From Gloeomargarita sp. SKYB120 (GTDB lineage Bacteria > Cyanobacteriota > Cyanobacteriia > Gloeomargaritales > Gloeomargaritaceae): a stretch of DNA of 64,000 nt. Location: positions 62,001-126,000 of the forward strand of contig JANXAM010000001.1 of the NCBI GenBank assembly GCA_025062155.1. The letters are read 5' to 3'. Shown here piece by piece: positions 1-9,040 of the stretch. The first letter of the stretch is position 1. The number at the start of each line of letters is the position of its first letter. Made by a program: the position numbers and the translations under genes. The notes below the pieces were generated by a model that was given only the letters and a program-made list of their open reading frames with translations, was not told the DNA's origin and did not search any database.

Positions 1-282
1 CTGCCACCAAACGAGCCATTGCTGCCAATCTCCCCCCGGCTGCAACGCCTCGTGGACCACCGGCATTGGCCCCAGACCCGCCTCATGGCAAATCATCGCC
101 GTTTGACTCGCCCGCAGGTAGGGACTGGTGAGAATCGCCTCCACTTGTACCCCTAACGCCACGAGCCGTTGGGCTACCGCGCGCGTTCTCTTGTAGCCTT
201 CCTTGGTCAAGACCCGCTGGCTGTCGGGCTGGTCCGGCTCCGGTTCCTGGGCAATCCCGTGACGAATCAGGTAGAGCTTCAT
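1..282 (-). CDS. sixA: Phosphohistidine phosphatase SixA, N-terminal part (cut by window edge)
   Basis: The reverse strand encodes a protein starting MKLYLIRHGIAQ, with the R-H-G catalytic motif of the histidine phosphatase (phosphoglycerate mutase-like) superfamily at residues 7-9. The segment TSPYLRASQTA is the second motif usual in SixA. About 94 codons are present and the rest lies beyond base 1. SixA removes phosphate from histidine phosphotransfer domains in the family members studied. Its ATG (280-282) overlaps the TGA of ccs1 (279-281), so the two genes are translationally coupled and cotranscribed. Confidence 0.85.
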   Translation of the reverse strand, partial: MKLYLIRHGIAQEPEPDQPDSQRVLTKEGYKRTRAVAQRLVALGVQVEAILTSPYLRASQTAMICHEAGLGPMPVVHEALQPGGDWQQWLVWWQ

Positions 283-1622
283 ACTTCTGATTCTAAGGCC
301 TGCACGAGGGCATGAAATTCCTGGGCAAAGGTCACCTGGGCGCGATTGGTCTTGCCCCCGATGTACAACTGTTGCCCTACCCACAATCCCCAGATCTGGC
401 TGTAGGACACATAGCTCATCAGCACGCCGGCCATCAAACCGGCAAAGCCCAGGTACAACAGGGGAAGGCCGGGGTCGGATTTGATCTGCAACCCCGTACT
501 GCCTACAATTTCCGTCAGTTGCAAGGTCAGGTCTCCTACCTGCACCGGCGTTCCCACGCGACCGGTGGTGAGCAGTTGCCCCTGGGAATCGTAGAGCAAA
601 AACAACCCCTGCAAATCGGGAATGACCAGAGATACACCCACGCTCAAATCCGGTTTTAAGGGCAACCAGGTGCCCCAGAGTTGGCGACCGTTGGCGGCGG
701 TAAAGGGGCTGACGGGAATTTGCAGCACGGGGCTCTGGTTCAACCGCAGGCGGACACTGTCAATCCCCCAACTGGTCTGGTAAACGCTCAAGCCGCGCCA
801 GCGCAGGGGATGGTTGACCGAAATCGTCTGACGGACCACCTCTTGTCCCTGGTCGTTCAACAGCCCCAAATCAGTGTAGAACTGGTCAATGTCGCCGCTG
901 GCGGTGTAGGTTATCCAAAAGCGATGTACCCGCCCCTGGACATTCGGTAAATGGCGCACCAAGGCTCCCGCGTTGACCACATGGCGCAGCTGAAAATCCT
1001 GGCCGCTGGGCACCATTTCCTGGACCAAAAAGCCGGTCAGGGAACTCACCAAGCCCCCCAGGAGCACCACCACCAGACTAGCGTGAACCAGGATAGGGCC
1101 GAACTTGCCGACCAACCCCTTGCGAGCGTAGAGTTTTTCCCCGTCGCTGACCACCCAGTAGCCCCTGCGCCGCAGCAGATGGGCGCATGTTTCGACCGGC
1201 ACGGCGGGACAGGTTTGGCTCAAACTCAGGCGGGCAATTTGCTCCGGTCGTTGACAGTAGTACCAGGTGCGAGCTGCCCGCAGCGCTGGCCACTGGCGCA
1301 GGGCGGTGCAGGTCAGTAAGCTGGCTCCAAAGAGCAACAACAGGCTCAAGTACCACCAAGTTTGGTAGACGTGGTCCAGACCCAAGGCGAGAATCACGCG
1401 CCAACTCAAAAACCCCAACAGCGCCGGATGTTCAGGGTAGTGGGTCTGGTAAAAGGCCAGGGACTCCCCCTGCTCGATGACCGTCCCGGCCACGCTGGCG
1501 ATGGCAATCCCCAACAGCAATCCAATCGCCAGGCGCAAATCGGCCATAACCTGCACCAGAGCACGCCACCAGTCACGCAGCGCTCGCCACGGCGTTTGCC
1601 ACCACCTGGCCAAACTCGTCAT
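279..1622 (-). CDS. ccs1: Cytochrome c biogenesis protein Ccs1 (ResB family)
   Basis: This 447-residue membrane protein belongs to the ResB/Ccs1 family, which with CcsA forms the system II machinery that moves haem across the thylakoid membrane and attaches it to apocytochromes c. Hydrophobic segments lie at about residues 30-48, 68-82, 88-106 and 176-200, with a last one near the C terminus, and a large lumenal domain sits between the last two. H180, in the third segment (ILVHASL), and H84 are candidates for the family's conserved histidines. Length and topology fit the family. The gene lies 33 bases after tsaE and overlaps sixA by four bases. The partner gene ccsA is not in this window. Confidence 0.92.
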   Translation of the reverse strand: MTSLARWWQTPWRALRDWWRALVQVMADLRLAIGLLLGIAIASVAGTVIEQGESLAFYQTHYPEHPALLGFLSWRVILALGLDHVYQTWWYLSLLLLFGASLLTCTALRQWPALRAARTWYYCQRPEQIARLSLSQTCPAVPVETCAHLLRRRGYWVVSDGEKLYARKGLVGKFGPILVHASLVVVLLGGLVSSLTGFLVQEMVPSGQDFQLRHVVNAGALVRHLPNVQGRVHRFWITYTASGDIDQFYTDLGLLNDQGQEVVRQTISVNHPLRWRGLSVYQTSWGIDSVRLRLNQSPVLQIPVSPFTAANGRQLWGTWLPLKPDLSVGVSLVIPDLQGLFLLYDSQGQLLTTGRVGTPVQVGDLTLQLTEIVGSTGLQIKSDPGLPLLYLGFAGLMAGVLMSYVSYSQIWGLWVGQQLYIGGKTNRAQVTFAQEFHALVQALESEV

Positions 1623-1655
1623 GGATTGCGTTTGCCCTTGCCTGCGATCCCCATG

Positions 1656-2126
1656 CTAAAGCAATTGCCCAGCCGCCTGCCGCGCCTGTAACTGGGCAAG
1701 CCACTGGTGAGGGGCGCTTCCCTGGGCGGTGAAGACCACCCGGCGTCCGGTGAGGTCACCGTTTTGCCAGTGCAGGTGGAGATAGCAGGGGGGCCACGCC
1801 GGTAAACGCTCCGGCCATTCGACGGCGACAATCCCCGGCGGCGCCTCCAGCCAGTAGTACTCCGGTTGCAACTGCTGCACCTCGGCGGGACTGAGCCGGT
1901 ACAGGTCCAGGTGATACAGGGGAATCCGCCCCTCGGGGTACTCCTGCACCAGGGCAAAGGTGGGACTCGTCACGGGTTCCGCGATGCCTAGCCCCCGGGC
2001 CAGGCCCTGCACCAAGGTGGTTTTGCCGCTGCCGAGGTCTCCTTGCAACAAAAGCACAGCCCCGGCAGGCAACAGTTCCGCAAGCACCATCCCTAACCGC
2101 ACCGTCGTTGGCGCATCCGGCAGCAT
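1656..2126 (-). CDS. tsaE: tRNA threonylcarbamoyladenosine biosynthesis ATPase TsaE
   Basis: TsaE is the ATPase that works with TsaB and TsaD to make N6-threonylcarbamoyladenosine at position 37 of ANN-decoding tRNAs. The Walker A motif GDLGSGKTT lies at residues 29-37, and the family segments [11 protein letters not shown] and HLDLYRL follow. I chose the ATG at 2126, giving 156 residues, because it overlaps the TAA of the preceding yvcK-type gene by one base (TAATG), a typical coupling junction. Longer starts at 2135 and 2156 would run into that gene. Confidence 0.92.
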   Translation of the reverse strand: MLPDAPTTVRLGMVLAELLPAGAVLLLQGDLGSGKTTLVQGLARGLGIAEPVTSPTFALVQEYPEGRIPLYHLDLYRLSPAEVQQLQPEYYWLEAPPGIVAVEWPERLPAWPPCYLHLHWQNGDLTGRRVVFTAQGSAPHQWLAQLQARQAAGQLL

Positions 2127-3448
2127 TACCACCATGCCTGTACCCGCTGATACCACCGCATCAGGACACGGGCCAGTCGCTGGGGGTGGTGTTGAACCTG
2201 GCCTGTTTGGGGGTCTTCCTGGGTCACATCCGCTAGCAGCAACCGATAGCCCATGCGCAGCACCTGTTCCCGGTCCAATTCCACAAATTCCGCGCCGACC
2301 TGGGCATAGCGCGCTAGGGCCCCCGGCGACGGCGGTTTCTTTTGCACCAGCACCACATCAAAAATGCGTCCGCCGGTGACCTGCTCAATTGCCCGCAGGT
2401 GGTCCGACACCCGGTAGCCCTGGGTTTCCCCTGGTTCGGTCATGGCGTTGCAAATGTAAATACGGGGGACCGTCGCGCGGGCAATCGCGTCGGTAATCTC
2501 TGGCACTAACAGGTTGGGGATCACGCTGGTGTAGAGACTGCCCGGCCCCACCAGGATCAAATCCGCCTCCTCAATGGCTTCAATCGCTCTAGGCAAGGCG
2601 GGAGGATTGGCGGGCGTGCAGCCAATGCGGACAATGCGCCCCCTGGCCTTGGGGATTTGGGACTCCCCCTCGATGCGCCGACCATCGGCCAATTCCGCCC
2701 ACAGATGCACATCCGCCATCGTCGCCGGCAAGACTTGCCCTCGCACCGCCAGTACGCGGGAACTGGCGGCAATCGCCTGCTCCAGACTGCCGGTGATGTG
2801 GGTCAGGGCGGTCAAGTACAAATTGCCAAAGCTGTGGCCGCACAGGCCCTCCCCCGCCTCAAACCGGTACTGGAACAGAGCGGTCAACAGTTGTTCTTCG
2901 CTAGCCAGCGCCGCCAAACAGTTACGGATGTCCCCTGGCGGCAACACCCCCACCTCCCGTCGCAGGCGTCCCGACGACCCGCCATCGTCCGCCACCGTCA
3001 CAATCGCTGTGATGTTGCTGCTGTAGTGCTTGAGACCCCGCAGGAGCCGCGACAGGCCGGTGCCGCCTCCGAGCGCTACAATCTTGGGACCCCGGTTGCG
3101 CTGGCGTTGGGCAAGGAGCACATCCACCACGTCCTGTTCCCCCTCAGGCCGCAGCGCTTCGGTCAGGGCGCCCACCGAGCGGGTTTGACTCCAGACGATC
3201 AGCCCCAACCCCATCAGGATAGCCAGCGGCCCGGAAATATGGCTGGGGATCACCGCCGCCAAACCCCGCAGCAGACTCTCGGTTAGTTGCAGCAAGCTGT
3301 TGACCGGCGTGAGCCGCAGCAGGATGGAGAATCCCAGCACCACCAGCACCGTGCCGATAAAGGTCAAAAGCAGCCAGCGCTTGACGAATACCCCTGGCCT
3401 GAGCCACTTGAGCCACTGCCGCAAACGCGAAGGCGCGTATTTACCCAT
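2126..3448 (-). CDS. YvcK/CofD-like gluconeogenesis factor with N-terminal membrane anchor
   Basis: The protein (440 residues) carries the YvcK/CofD-like fold: GGGTG at residues 127-131, then [13 protein letters not shown] and PPGDIRNCL, the signature of the uridylyltransferase-like YvcK (GlmR) group. Bacillus YvcK binds UDP-GlcNAc and links central carbon flux to cell-wall precursor synthesis; the role in cyanobacteria is less clear. Residues 24-44 and 72-86 are hydrophobic, so this version is probably membrane-anchored, unlike the Bacillus protein. It is coupled to tsaE by a one-base overlap. Confidence 0.85.
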   Translation of the reverse strand: MGKYAPSRLRQWLKWLRPGVFVKRWLLLTFIGTVLVVLGFSILLRLTPVNSLLQLTESLLRGLAAVIPSHISGPLAILMGLGLIVWSQTRSVGALTEALRPEGEQDVVDVLLAQRQRNRGPKIVALGGGTGLSRLLRGLKHYSSNITAIVTVADDGGSSGRLRREVGVLPPGDIRNCLAALASEEQLLTALFQYRFEAGEGLCGHSFGNLYLTALTHITGSLEQAIAASSRVLAVRGQVLPATMADVHLWAELADGRRIEGESQIPKARGRIVRIGCTPANPPALPRAIEAIEEADLILVGPGSLYTSVIPNLLVPEITDAIARATVPRIYICNAMTEPGETQGYRVSDHLRAIEQVTGGRIFDVVLVQKKPPSPGALARYAQVGAEFVELDREQVLRMGYRLLLADVTQEDPQTGQVQHHPQRLARVLMRWYQRVQAWW

Positions 3449-3513
3449 GCGTCACCACACCCAGGTCGGTTTTGACTCTAGCAGATGGGCGGGCGCGCGG
3501 GAAAGTCATGACG

Positions 3514-4113
3514 CTAGTACTCGATCCCTGGCTGTGCCTTGATGCCTTGGGAGCGAAAGGGATGCTTGCGCAAGGTCATCTCCGTCACCAGGTCGGCAAA
3601 GTCTATAAGCGCCGCAGGAGCGCCGCGACCCGTCAGCACCACGTGGGTATGGGGCGGCTTTTGCTGTAACCCTTGTAACACCTGCGCCAGGTCCAGGTAG
3701 CCCAACCGCAAGGCCACGTTCACCTCGTCCAGGACAGTGAGGTAGTAATCGGGGTTGCGCAAGTACTCGCAGGCCACCTGCCAGGCCGCCTGGGCGCACT
3801 GCCGATCCCGTTCCCAGTCCTGGGTCTCCCAGGTGAACCCTTCGCCGAGGGTATGCCAGCGAATTCGGTCTGTCCACTGCTCCAGCACCCGCCGCTCCGC
3901 CGGATACCAGGCCCCCTTGATGAACTGCACCACCGCCACCCGATAGCCATGCCCCAAGGAGCGCAACACCATCCCAAGCGCCGCCGTCGTTTTGCCCTTG
4001 CCATCCCCCGTGTGCACGATCACCAGGCCCTTTTGGGTGCAGCGCTCCAGGTACTCGGCTTGTGCCCGTTGCCGCTGCTGCATCTTCCGCCGGTACTGCT
4101 CGGGCGTGAGCAC
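3514..4113 (-). CDS. cobO: Cob(I)yrinic acid a,c-diamide adenosyltransferase
   Basis: This 199-residue protein matches the CobO/BtuR (CobA-type) corrinoid adenosyltransferases, which transfer the adenosyl group of ATP to the cobalt of cob(I)yrinic acid diamide or cobalamin. The P-loop GDGKGKTT is at residues 36-43, followed by VVQFIKG and, later, LDEVNVALRLGYL, both characteristic. The start is a GTG at 4111-4113, one base after the TAG of tsf, so it is probably read from the rpsB-tsf transcript. No other cobalamin genes are nearby. Confidence 0.9.
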   Translation of the reverse strand: MLTPEQYRRKMQQRQRAQAEYLERCTQKGLVIVHTGDGKGKTTAALGMVLRSLGHGYRVAVVQFIKGAWYPAERRVLEQWTDRIRWHTLGEGFTWETQDWERDRQCAQAAWQVACEYLRNPDYYLTVLDEVNVALRLGYLDLAQVLQGLQQKPPHTHVVLTGRGAPAALIDFADLVTEMTLRKHPFRSQGIKAQPGIEY

Positions 4114-4114
4114 A

Positions 4115-4849
4115 CTATTTCGTCTTGCGGGAACTGGATTTTTTCTTTTCCGTGGCTGGAGGCGCTGGTTCAGCCGCAGGCTCCGGGGCTGCCGTCGCTA
4201 CCGGTTCTGGCGTTGGTTGGGTTGCGGGTGCGGCCACTGGTTTAGCCAACTCCTCCCCGAGCCGGTAGCGGGTAAACCGCCGCACGCGGATGTTTTCCCC
4301 CACAAGCGCAATCGTCTGTTTGATCAAATCCCGAACAGTGATGCTGGGGTCCTTGATGTAGGGCTGGTCGAGCAGGCAGCGCTCCTTGAACAATTTATCT
4401 AAGCGTCCTTGGACGATCTTTTCCCGCACGGCTTCCGGCTTGTTGGCCAGGTCCTCCCGACCCATTTCAATCGCCCGTTCCCGCTCAATGACTTCCGGCG
4501 GCACCTCGCTCATGTCCACGTATTCCACGTTTTCCGTCGCGGCGATTTGCAGGGCCAAATTATGGGCCAGATTTTGGAAGACCTCCCCCCGCGCCACAAA
4601 ATCCGTTTCACAGTTCAGTTCCAACAACACCCCTAGCTTGCCGCCGGTGTGGATGTAGCTGTAAATCAATCCTTCGGTGGTGCTGCGACCGGCCTTTTTT
4701 TCCGCCGAAGCGAGACCTTTTTGCCGCAGGTATTCCACCGCTTTTTCGATGTCCCCGTTGCTGTGTTCCAGGGCTTTTTTGCAATCCAGCACCCCCGCGC
4801 CCGTTTTCTCCCGCAGGGCCTTGACCAACTGGGCGGAAACTTCGGCCAT
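4115..4849 (-). CDS. tsf: Elongation factor Ts
   Basis: EF-Ts regenerates EF-Tu-GTP by nucleotide exchange. The N-terminal UBA-like region ([17 protein letters not shown]) and the TDFVAR segment that contacts EF-Tu are clear. The protein is 244 residues, the short form common in cyanobacteria, with an Ala/Pro/Glu-rich tail ending in a basic Ser/Lys stretch. An AGGAG ribosome-binding site precedes the ATG. It follows rpsB by 40 bases in the classical rpsB-tsf order. Confidence 0.96.
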   Translation of the reverse strand: MAEVSAQLVKALREKTGAGVLDCKKALEHSNGDIEKAVEYLRQKGLASAEKKAGRSTTEGLIYSYIHTGGKLGVLLELNCETDFVARGEVFQNLAHNLALQIAATENVEYVDMSEVPPEVIERERAIEMGREDLANKPEAVREKIVQGRLDKLFKERCLLDQPYIKDPSITVRDLIKQTIALVGENIRVRRFTRYRLGEELAKPVAAPATQPTPEPVATAAPEPAAEPAPPATEKKKSSSRKTK

Positions 4850-4889
4850 AACGACTCCTGTTGACTGGCTTTATTTTAATCTAACCGCT

Positions 4890-5702
4890 TCAGAGGTCCA
4901 CTTCGTCCGGGAGGTCTTCGGCTTCCTCTTCCTCCACTTCTTCCAGGAAGGATGCGTCACCCGCATCCACCGGTTCTTCTTCCTCCATCTCTTCCATCGC
5001 TTCGGCCATGTCGTCTTTTTCCTGGCCGCTGCGGCCTTCGCAGATAGCGTCCACCAGTTCCCCCAAGATGAGCTTGATGGAGCGAATGGCGTCGTCGTTG
5101 GCGGGAATGGGCACGTCTACCAAATCCGGGTCGCAGTTGGTATCCAGCAGCGAAACGATGGGGATGTTCAACTTCAAGCACTCCTGTACGGCGTTGTACT
5201 CCCGTTTTTGGTCTACGATGACCACCACATCCGGCAGGCGCCGCATCATCTTGATGCCCCCCAGGTACTTGCGCAGCCGTTCGAGCTCCCGCCGCAAGGT
5301 CGCCGCTTCTTTTTTGGGTAGGAGGTCCAGCGCCCCGCTCTCGGCTTGCCGCTCCAGCTCCTTGAGCCGCTCCACCCGTGATTTGATGGTCGTCCAGTTG
5401 GTGAGCATTCCTCCTAACCAGCGCTGGTTGACATAGTAGGCGTCGCAGCGTTGGGCCTCCTGGGCCACAATGCCGGCGGCCTGGCGTTTTGTGCCCACAA
5501 ACAAAAACTTCTTGTTGTTTTCCGCCGCACGGCGCACGTACTCACAGGCTTCCTCTAGTAACTCCGCCGTCTGTACCAGGTCAATGATGTGGACGCCGTT
5601 GCGCTCGGCATAGATGTAAGGGGCCATCTTAGGGTTCCACCGCCGGGCCTGGTGACCAAAGTGAACCCCCGCCTCCAACAGTTGCGCCAGTGTGACAGCC
5701 AT
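4890..5702 (-). CDS. rpsB: 30S ribosomal protein S2
   Basis: S2 sits on the back of the small ribosomal subunit and helps recruit S1. The start [17 protein letters not shown], and later [10 protein letters not shown] and [18 protein letters not shown], are S2 signatures. The 270-residue length includes an acidic extension of about 45 residues, rich in Glu and Asp, beyond the usual S2 end. It heads an rpsB-tsf-cobO group and is preceded by a structured leader (separate entry). Confidence 0.97.
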   Translation of the reverse strand: MAVTLAQLLEAGVHFGHQARRWNPKMAPYIYAERNGVHIIDLVQTAELLEEACEYVRRAAENNKKFLFVGTKRQAAGIVAQEAQRCDAYYVNQRWLGGMLTNWTTIKSRVERLKELERQAESGALDLLPKKEAATLRRELERLRKYLGGIKMMRRLPDVVVIVDQKREYNAVQECLKLNIPIVSLLDTNCDPDLVDVPIPANDDAIRSIKLILGELVDAICEGRSGQEKDDMAEAMEEMEEEEPVDAGDASFLEEVEEEEAEDLPDEVDL

Positions 5703-5703
5703 G

Positions 5704-5757
5704 ACAACTCCTACGGGTTCAAATCACCTGGTCGGGTTCGCACCGAACACCCGTAGC
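5704..5757 (-). promoter_or_regulatory. Hairpin leader of rpsB, candidate S2 autoregulatory element
   Basis: On the coding strand the leader has a perfect 8-base inverted repeat, CTACGGGT (5756-5749) and ACCCGTAG (5718-5711), enclosing a second hairpin GTTCG/CGAAC with a three-base loop (5748-5736). The 3' arm of the outer stem runs directly into the AGGAGTT ribosome-binding site (5711-5705), so pairing would partly hide it. This arrangement is typical of ribosomal protein autoregulation. That S2 binds it is inference. Confidence 0.5.
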
Positions 5758-5811
5758 GACCAGATGGGTTCAGCAGCTAAACAAACAATTCTTCAGTTTA
5801 GCAGAAAAAAA

Positions 5812-6354
5812 TCAAACCAGGTCGTTGTCGGGCACAGGATGCGGTTGGGTGTCGGGTTGGGAGGACGTCTTTAGGGGTTCGTTGTAGACTGTCACGGGCA
5901 AGCCCGCCCCCTGGAGACCCTGGCGGATGCGCTGAGGACTGCTCGGCCAGAGAACGAACAGGGGATAGAGTTTTTCCGCGCCTTCGTTATAGACCTCGCT
6001 GTAGCGGGGCGGCATGACCCACTCGTAGGGTTGAGCCAGTTGGATTTGGGTCTGTCGCCAGCGCTGCATCAGGTGGGAAAAATCCTCCCCCTGGCGATGG
6101 ATAAACACCAGCACTTCCTGCTCGGTTTTGACGCGCCACACGGGGTCGCAGGGGAGTAACGCCAGCTCGCAGGGCAATTGCACCAGCCGCCCCTGTTGAC
6201 GCACCAGTGGGAGAACGATGGGAATCAAACTCAGTTCCTGGCGGCGCATGCTGGGAAGCAATTCCAGGTAGGCGCGGTAGGTCTTGAGCAGGGCAATGGC
6301 ACCCTGCACGTGGCTTCCCCGGGCCAGCAATTCTTCGTATTCGGGGGTGGTCAT
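5812..6354 (-). CDS. Hypothetical protein, 180 residues
   Basis: I do not recognise this protein. The ATG at 6354 is chosen because GGAG lies seven bases upstream and the open frame further upstream only overlaps the divergent J-domain gene. The protein begins MTTPEYEELL, has no signal peptide or membrane segment, and reads as a soluble alpha/beta protein with several Trp and Pro residues in its second half (YEWVMPPRYSEVYNEG). The last 15 residues are polar and probably disordered. It is transcribed away from the J-domain gene across a 99-base shared promoter region and towards rpsB, about 110 bases away. Coding-like composition and a good ribosome-binding site support it as real. Confidence 0.7.
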   Translation of the reverse strand: MTTPEYEELLARGSHVQGAIALLKTYRAYLELLPSMRRQELSLIPIVLPLVRQQGRLVQLPCELALLPCDPVWRVKTEQEVLVFIHRQGEDFSHLMQRWRQTQIQLAQPYEWVMPPRYSEVYNEGAEKLYPLFVLWPSSPQRIRQGLQGAGLPVTVYNEPLKTSSQPDTQPHPVPDNDLV

Positions 6355-6453
6355 GGTCTGCTCCGGGCGGCTGAGGTCCTCTCTATATTGCCCACAGACC
6401 CCCTTGCGATGCAATAGATTAGTAGTAAATGAATGAAGGCGTGACCAAGTGGG

Positions 6454-6876
6454 ATGCTGGGGGTTTCGCGACCAACCTACTACGAGATTCTGGGGGTGTC
6501 CCCGCTGGCCAGTGGGGAGACGATTCGCCGGGCCTATCGAGAACTCAGCAAGCGCTATCACCCCGACACCACCACGCTTCCTGTGGCCATTGCCCAAGAA
6601 AAGTTCCATGAAATTAACCGGGCCTACAGCGTGCTGATTTGTCCGCAGCAGCGAGCGGCCTATGACCAACTCCTGCGGCAATCCGCTCTGACCCTAGCAG
6701 CGTCTCGTCCCTTGCGTCGGCCCGTCTACAACGATTCGGCCTATCTCGACCCCACCGACCGGCCCCTGTCGGCGGGCGAACTATTTGCCCTGTTTTTGTT
6801 GGGATTGACCTTTGTGGGTTGCTTATTTTTGGTGGTCATTCTGGGGCTGGCCCGCACGGGTACCGTCAGCGCCTAG
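6454..6876 (+). CDS. Membrane-anchored J-domain protein
   Basis: The first 75 residues form a J domain (YYEILGVSP, then the catalytic HPD at residues 36-38, then KFHEINRAYSVL), which stimulates the ATPase of an Hsp70 partner. There is no Gly/Phe region, zinc domain or substrate-binding domain, so this is a type III J protein. A hydrophobic helix at about 112-135 near the C terminus should tail-anchor it with the J domain in the cytoplasm. Such short J-plus-helix proteins are common in cyanobacteria, but their client is unknown. The stop overlaps the convergent glycosyltransferase stop by four bases. Confidence 0.88.
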   Translation: MLGVSRPTYYEILGVSPLASGETIRRAYRELSKRYHPDTTTLPVAIAQEKFHEINRAYSVLICPQQRAAYDQLLRQSALTLAASRPLRRPVYNDSAYLDPTDRPLSAGELFALFLLGLTFVGCLFLVVILGLARTGTVSA

Positions 6877-7958
6877 CGCTTGTAGATGGCCAGTAACTTG
6901 GGGCCGAGCTGTTTGCTATCTAAATGGGTTTCGGCAAAACGCCGCCCGCGTTCCCCTAGAGCCTGTCGCTGCGGGGCTTCCAGGCGCCACAGATGGAGCA
7001 GGCACTGCACCAGGGTTTCTGGTTGCGCCGGGTCAAACAGCCACCCGCATCCCGCCTGTTGAAGAATGAGGGGTTGGTCGCTCACGGCGGAGGCAATCAC
7101 GGGTCGCCCCGCCGCCAGATAATAGGACAACTTGTAGGGATATTGGCTGTCGGAAACGGGGCCGCCGATGCGACTGGAAATCAAGCCGTGACACTGGCTG
7201 AGGAAGGTCCCTTCTTCGCCCCTGGGCAGCGTCGGCACCACTGTCAAGTTGCTAGGCAAAGGGTTTGGCAAACGCAGGCGGTACCGGTCTGGTTGAATCC
7301 CCGCTAGCACGAAATGGATCTGGGGATAGGGTCGCAATCGCTCGACGGCGTGCAGGATCAGGTCAATCCCCTGCCAAGAACTGCCATTGCCTAGATAGCC
7401 GACCCGCAGGGGTTCCCCTGGAGGAGGCGCTGTGTAGGGAATGGCCTGCACCTCGACAGGTCCCCAGATCACCGTGACTCTGTCGGCCAAATCGGCGCCC
7501 AGTTGCTTGACGATTAAATCTCTCTGGCTATAGCTCACGGCGATGATGTGGTCGGCGCGGGTGAGACTGAGCCGCTCCAGTTGTTGAAACGTCCAGCGCG
7601 ACCAGGGCCGGGCCTGGGTCATCTCGTAGCGCGTCAACCCGTGAATTTCCGTGACGATTTTGACGTGGGGATGGCGCGCCTTGTAGGCCAACGCCGCTAG
7701 GATGCCGGCGGGATTGACCAGGTGAATGACATCCGGTTGGAACTGCTGGAACGCCTGGAGCACGCCCCAGGTAAAGCGGTCGAGCCGGAAGCGGTTGGTC
7801 CAACTGTTGGGAATGGGGTGAACGTAGGGAGCCGACCCGCCGGTGGCATAGACCTGTAACGCACAACAGGCGTGCAGCGCTTTGGCCGTTAACTGCGCCC
7901 GCACCGGTGTTCCCGAGAGCCGGTCGAGGTCGAAGGGACAAACCAGGGCGACTTTCAT
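6873..7958 (-). CDS. Glycosyltransferase, GT4-like (third of three)
   Basis: The protein (361 residues) begins MKVALVCPFDLDRLSGTPVRA, a GT-B N-terminal domain with the usual glycine-containing loop. The C-terminal domain has the family 4 acceptor and nucleotide-sugar region, but the E-x7-E motif is degenerate: the segment PVSDSQYPYKLSYYLAAGRPVIAS stands where many GT4 enzymes have two glutamates. The start at 7958 overlaps the TGA of the preceding transferase (ATGA), which is why I reject the longer frame. It probably adds a sugar to a surface polysaccharide or glycolipid; donor and acceptor cannot be read from sequence. Confidence 0.82.
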   Translation of the reverse strand: MKVALVCPFDLDRLSGTPVRAQLTAKALHACCALQVYATGGSAPYVHPIPNSWTNRFRLDRFTWGVLQAFQQFQPDVIHLVNPAGILAALAYKARHPHVKIVTEIHGLTRYEMTQARPWSRWTFQQLERLSLTRADHIIAVSYSQRDLIVKQLGADLADRVTVIWGPVEVQAIPYTAPPPGEPLRVGYLGNGSSWQGIDLILHAVERLRPYPQIHFVLAGIQPDRYRLRLPNPLPSNLTVVPTLPRGEEGTFLSQCHGLISSRIGGPVSDSQYPYKLSYYLAAGRPVIASAVSDQPLILQQAGCGWLFDPAQPETLVQCLLHLWRLEAPQRQALGERGRRFAETHLDSKQLGPKLLAIYKR

Positions 7959-9040
7959 CGTTTGGCGGCGCACAATTCCGCAAACAGATGGACCAGGTGA
8001 TCCGTCAAACGGTCGAGACTGTGCAGGCGCACGACCTGTTGCCGCAAATACCCGCCGATGGCCTGCCGTTCCGTTGCGGGTAAGGCTAAGACGGCCTGCA
8101 ATTTTTGCGCTAGATCCTGAGGATTGGCATGGGCAAAGAGCAGCTGGTCGGCGTACATCCCCAGCGTCTCCCGAAACCCTGGATTGGCCACCAAACACAC
8201 CTTGCCACAGGCCATGGCCTCGAGGGCAACCTTATCCCCAAATCCCGTAGGGGTGAGATTGACATGGACTGTGCATTGCTGGTAAATTGCCGGTAGTTCC
8301 TGCAGGGAAACAGCAGGTTGAAAGCGAACGACATGCTCTAAATGGAGTTGACGAACCTGCGCGCGCAAAGACGTCACATATTGCTGGTCTTGGTCATTGG
8401 TTGGGTTGCCGACGATCAATACAGAAAGGGAACTAGGGAATTGCCCCACAAGTTGAGCGACTGCTGCAATGAGCGTCCCGTAATCCTTAACAGGTGAGAG
8501 CCGGCCAACTGCCAAAATTAACGCCTTTTCAGGGCTGTTTTCTGTCACCGTCGCAGGGCGAAACAAATCGGTATCAATCCCCTGGCCAACCACAACTAAT
8601 TTCTGGTCGTGGCGATAGGGATAGGTGGTGGGAAAGCTGGTTAGCATTCGGTCTGACCAAAAATGGGCCAGTTTCAGGCGATTTGTCAAACTGGGGTGAG
8701 CGTACCAGGTCACGATTGGAATCCGGTGCATCTTCAAAATCGGGGCGGCCAGGTTGGTAAACAAGGGTGTCATGTGGGAAAAACACAGGTCAATCGGCTG
8801 GCGACGGAGGATTTCAAATAGAAACCTGTAAAACCGAACAGCGCGATGCGGTTCACTGTAGCCGAGTTCTTTCCCTAAGGAGTACACCTGGATGTTGTCG
8901 TGCAACTGCAGTACTCCCGCCTGCATGGTGATGACCTGGATAGAGGCCACCTTTTCCGCCAGTTTATTCAGCCAAAGGGTGGTAAATCCCAGCAGGGGAT
9001 GTTGAGCATCGGTCGCCAGATTAAACACCAGGAGATGCAT
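7955..9040 (-). CDS. Glycosyltransferase family 4 (second of three)
   Basis: This 361-residue GT-B enzyme starts MHLLVFNLATDAQHPLLGFT and has the GT4 hallmarks ILAVGRLSPVKDY (nucleotide-sugar binding) and VNLTPTGFGDKVALEAMACGKVC, where E-x-M replaces the second glutamate region of the E-x7-E motif. It overlaps the upstream transferase by 20 bases and the downstream one by four, so all three are translationally coupled and likely build one glycan. No polymerase, flippase or sugar-nucleotide gene is adjacent, so the product stays unknown. Confidence 0.85.
   Translation of the reverse strand: MHLLVFNLATDAQHPLLGFTTLWLNKLAEKVASIQVITMQAGVLQLHDNIQVYSLGKELGYSEPHRAVRFYRFLFEILRRQPIDLCFSHMTPLFTNLAAPILKMHRIPIVTWYAHPSLTNRLKLAHFWSDRMLTSFPTTYPYRHDQKLVVVGQGIDTDLFRPATVTENSPEKALILAVGRLSPVKDYGTLIAAVAQLVGQFPSSLSVLIVGNPTNDQDQQYVTSLRAQVRQLHLEHVVRFQPAVSLQELPAIYQQCTVHVNLTPTGFGDKVALEAMACGKVCLVANPGFRETLGMYADQLLFAHANPQDLAQKLQAVLALPATERQAIGGYLRQQVVRLHSLDRLTDHLVHLFAELCAAKR

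Noticed and set aside
2657-3286. 209-codon plus-strand open frame inside the YvcK-type gene
   Set aside because: Shadow of the GC-rich coding strand; the opposite frame has the conserved GGGTG and DDGGSSG motifs.
7958-8198. N-terminal extension of the third glycosyltransferase
   Set aside because: The extra 80 codons lie antisense-free but within the upstream transferase in another frame, and the family start MKVALVCPF is at an ATGA junction.
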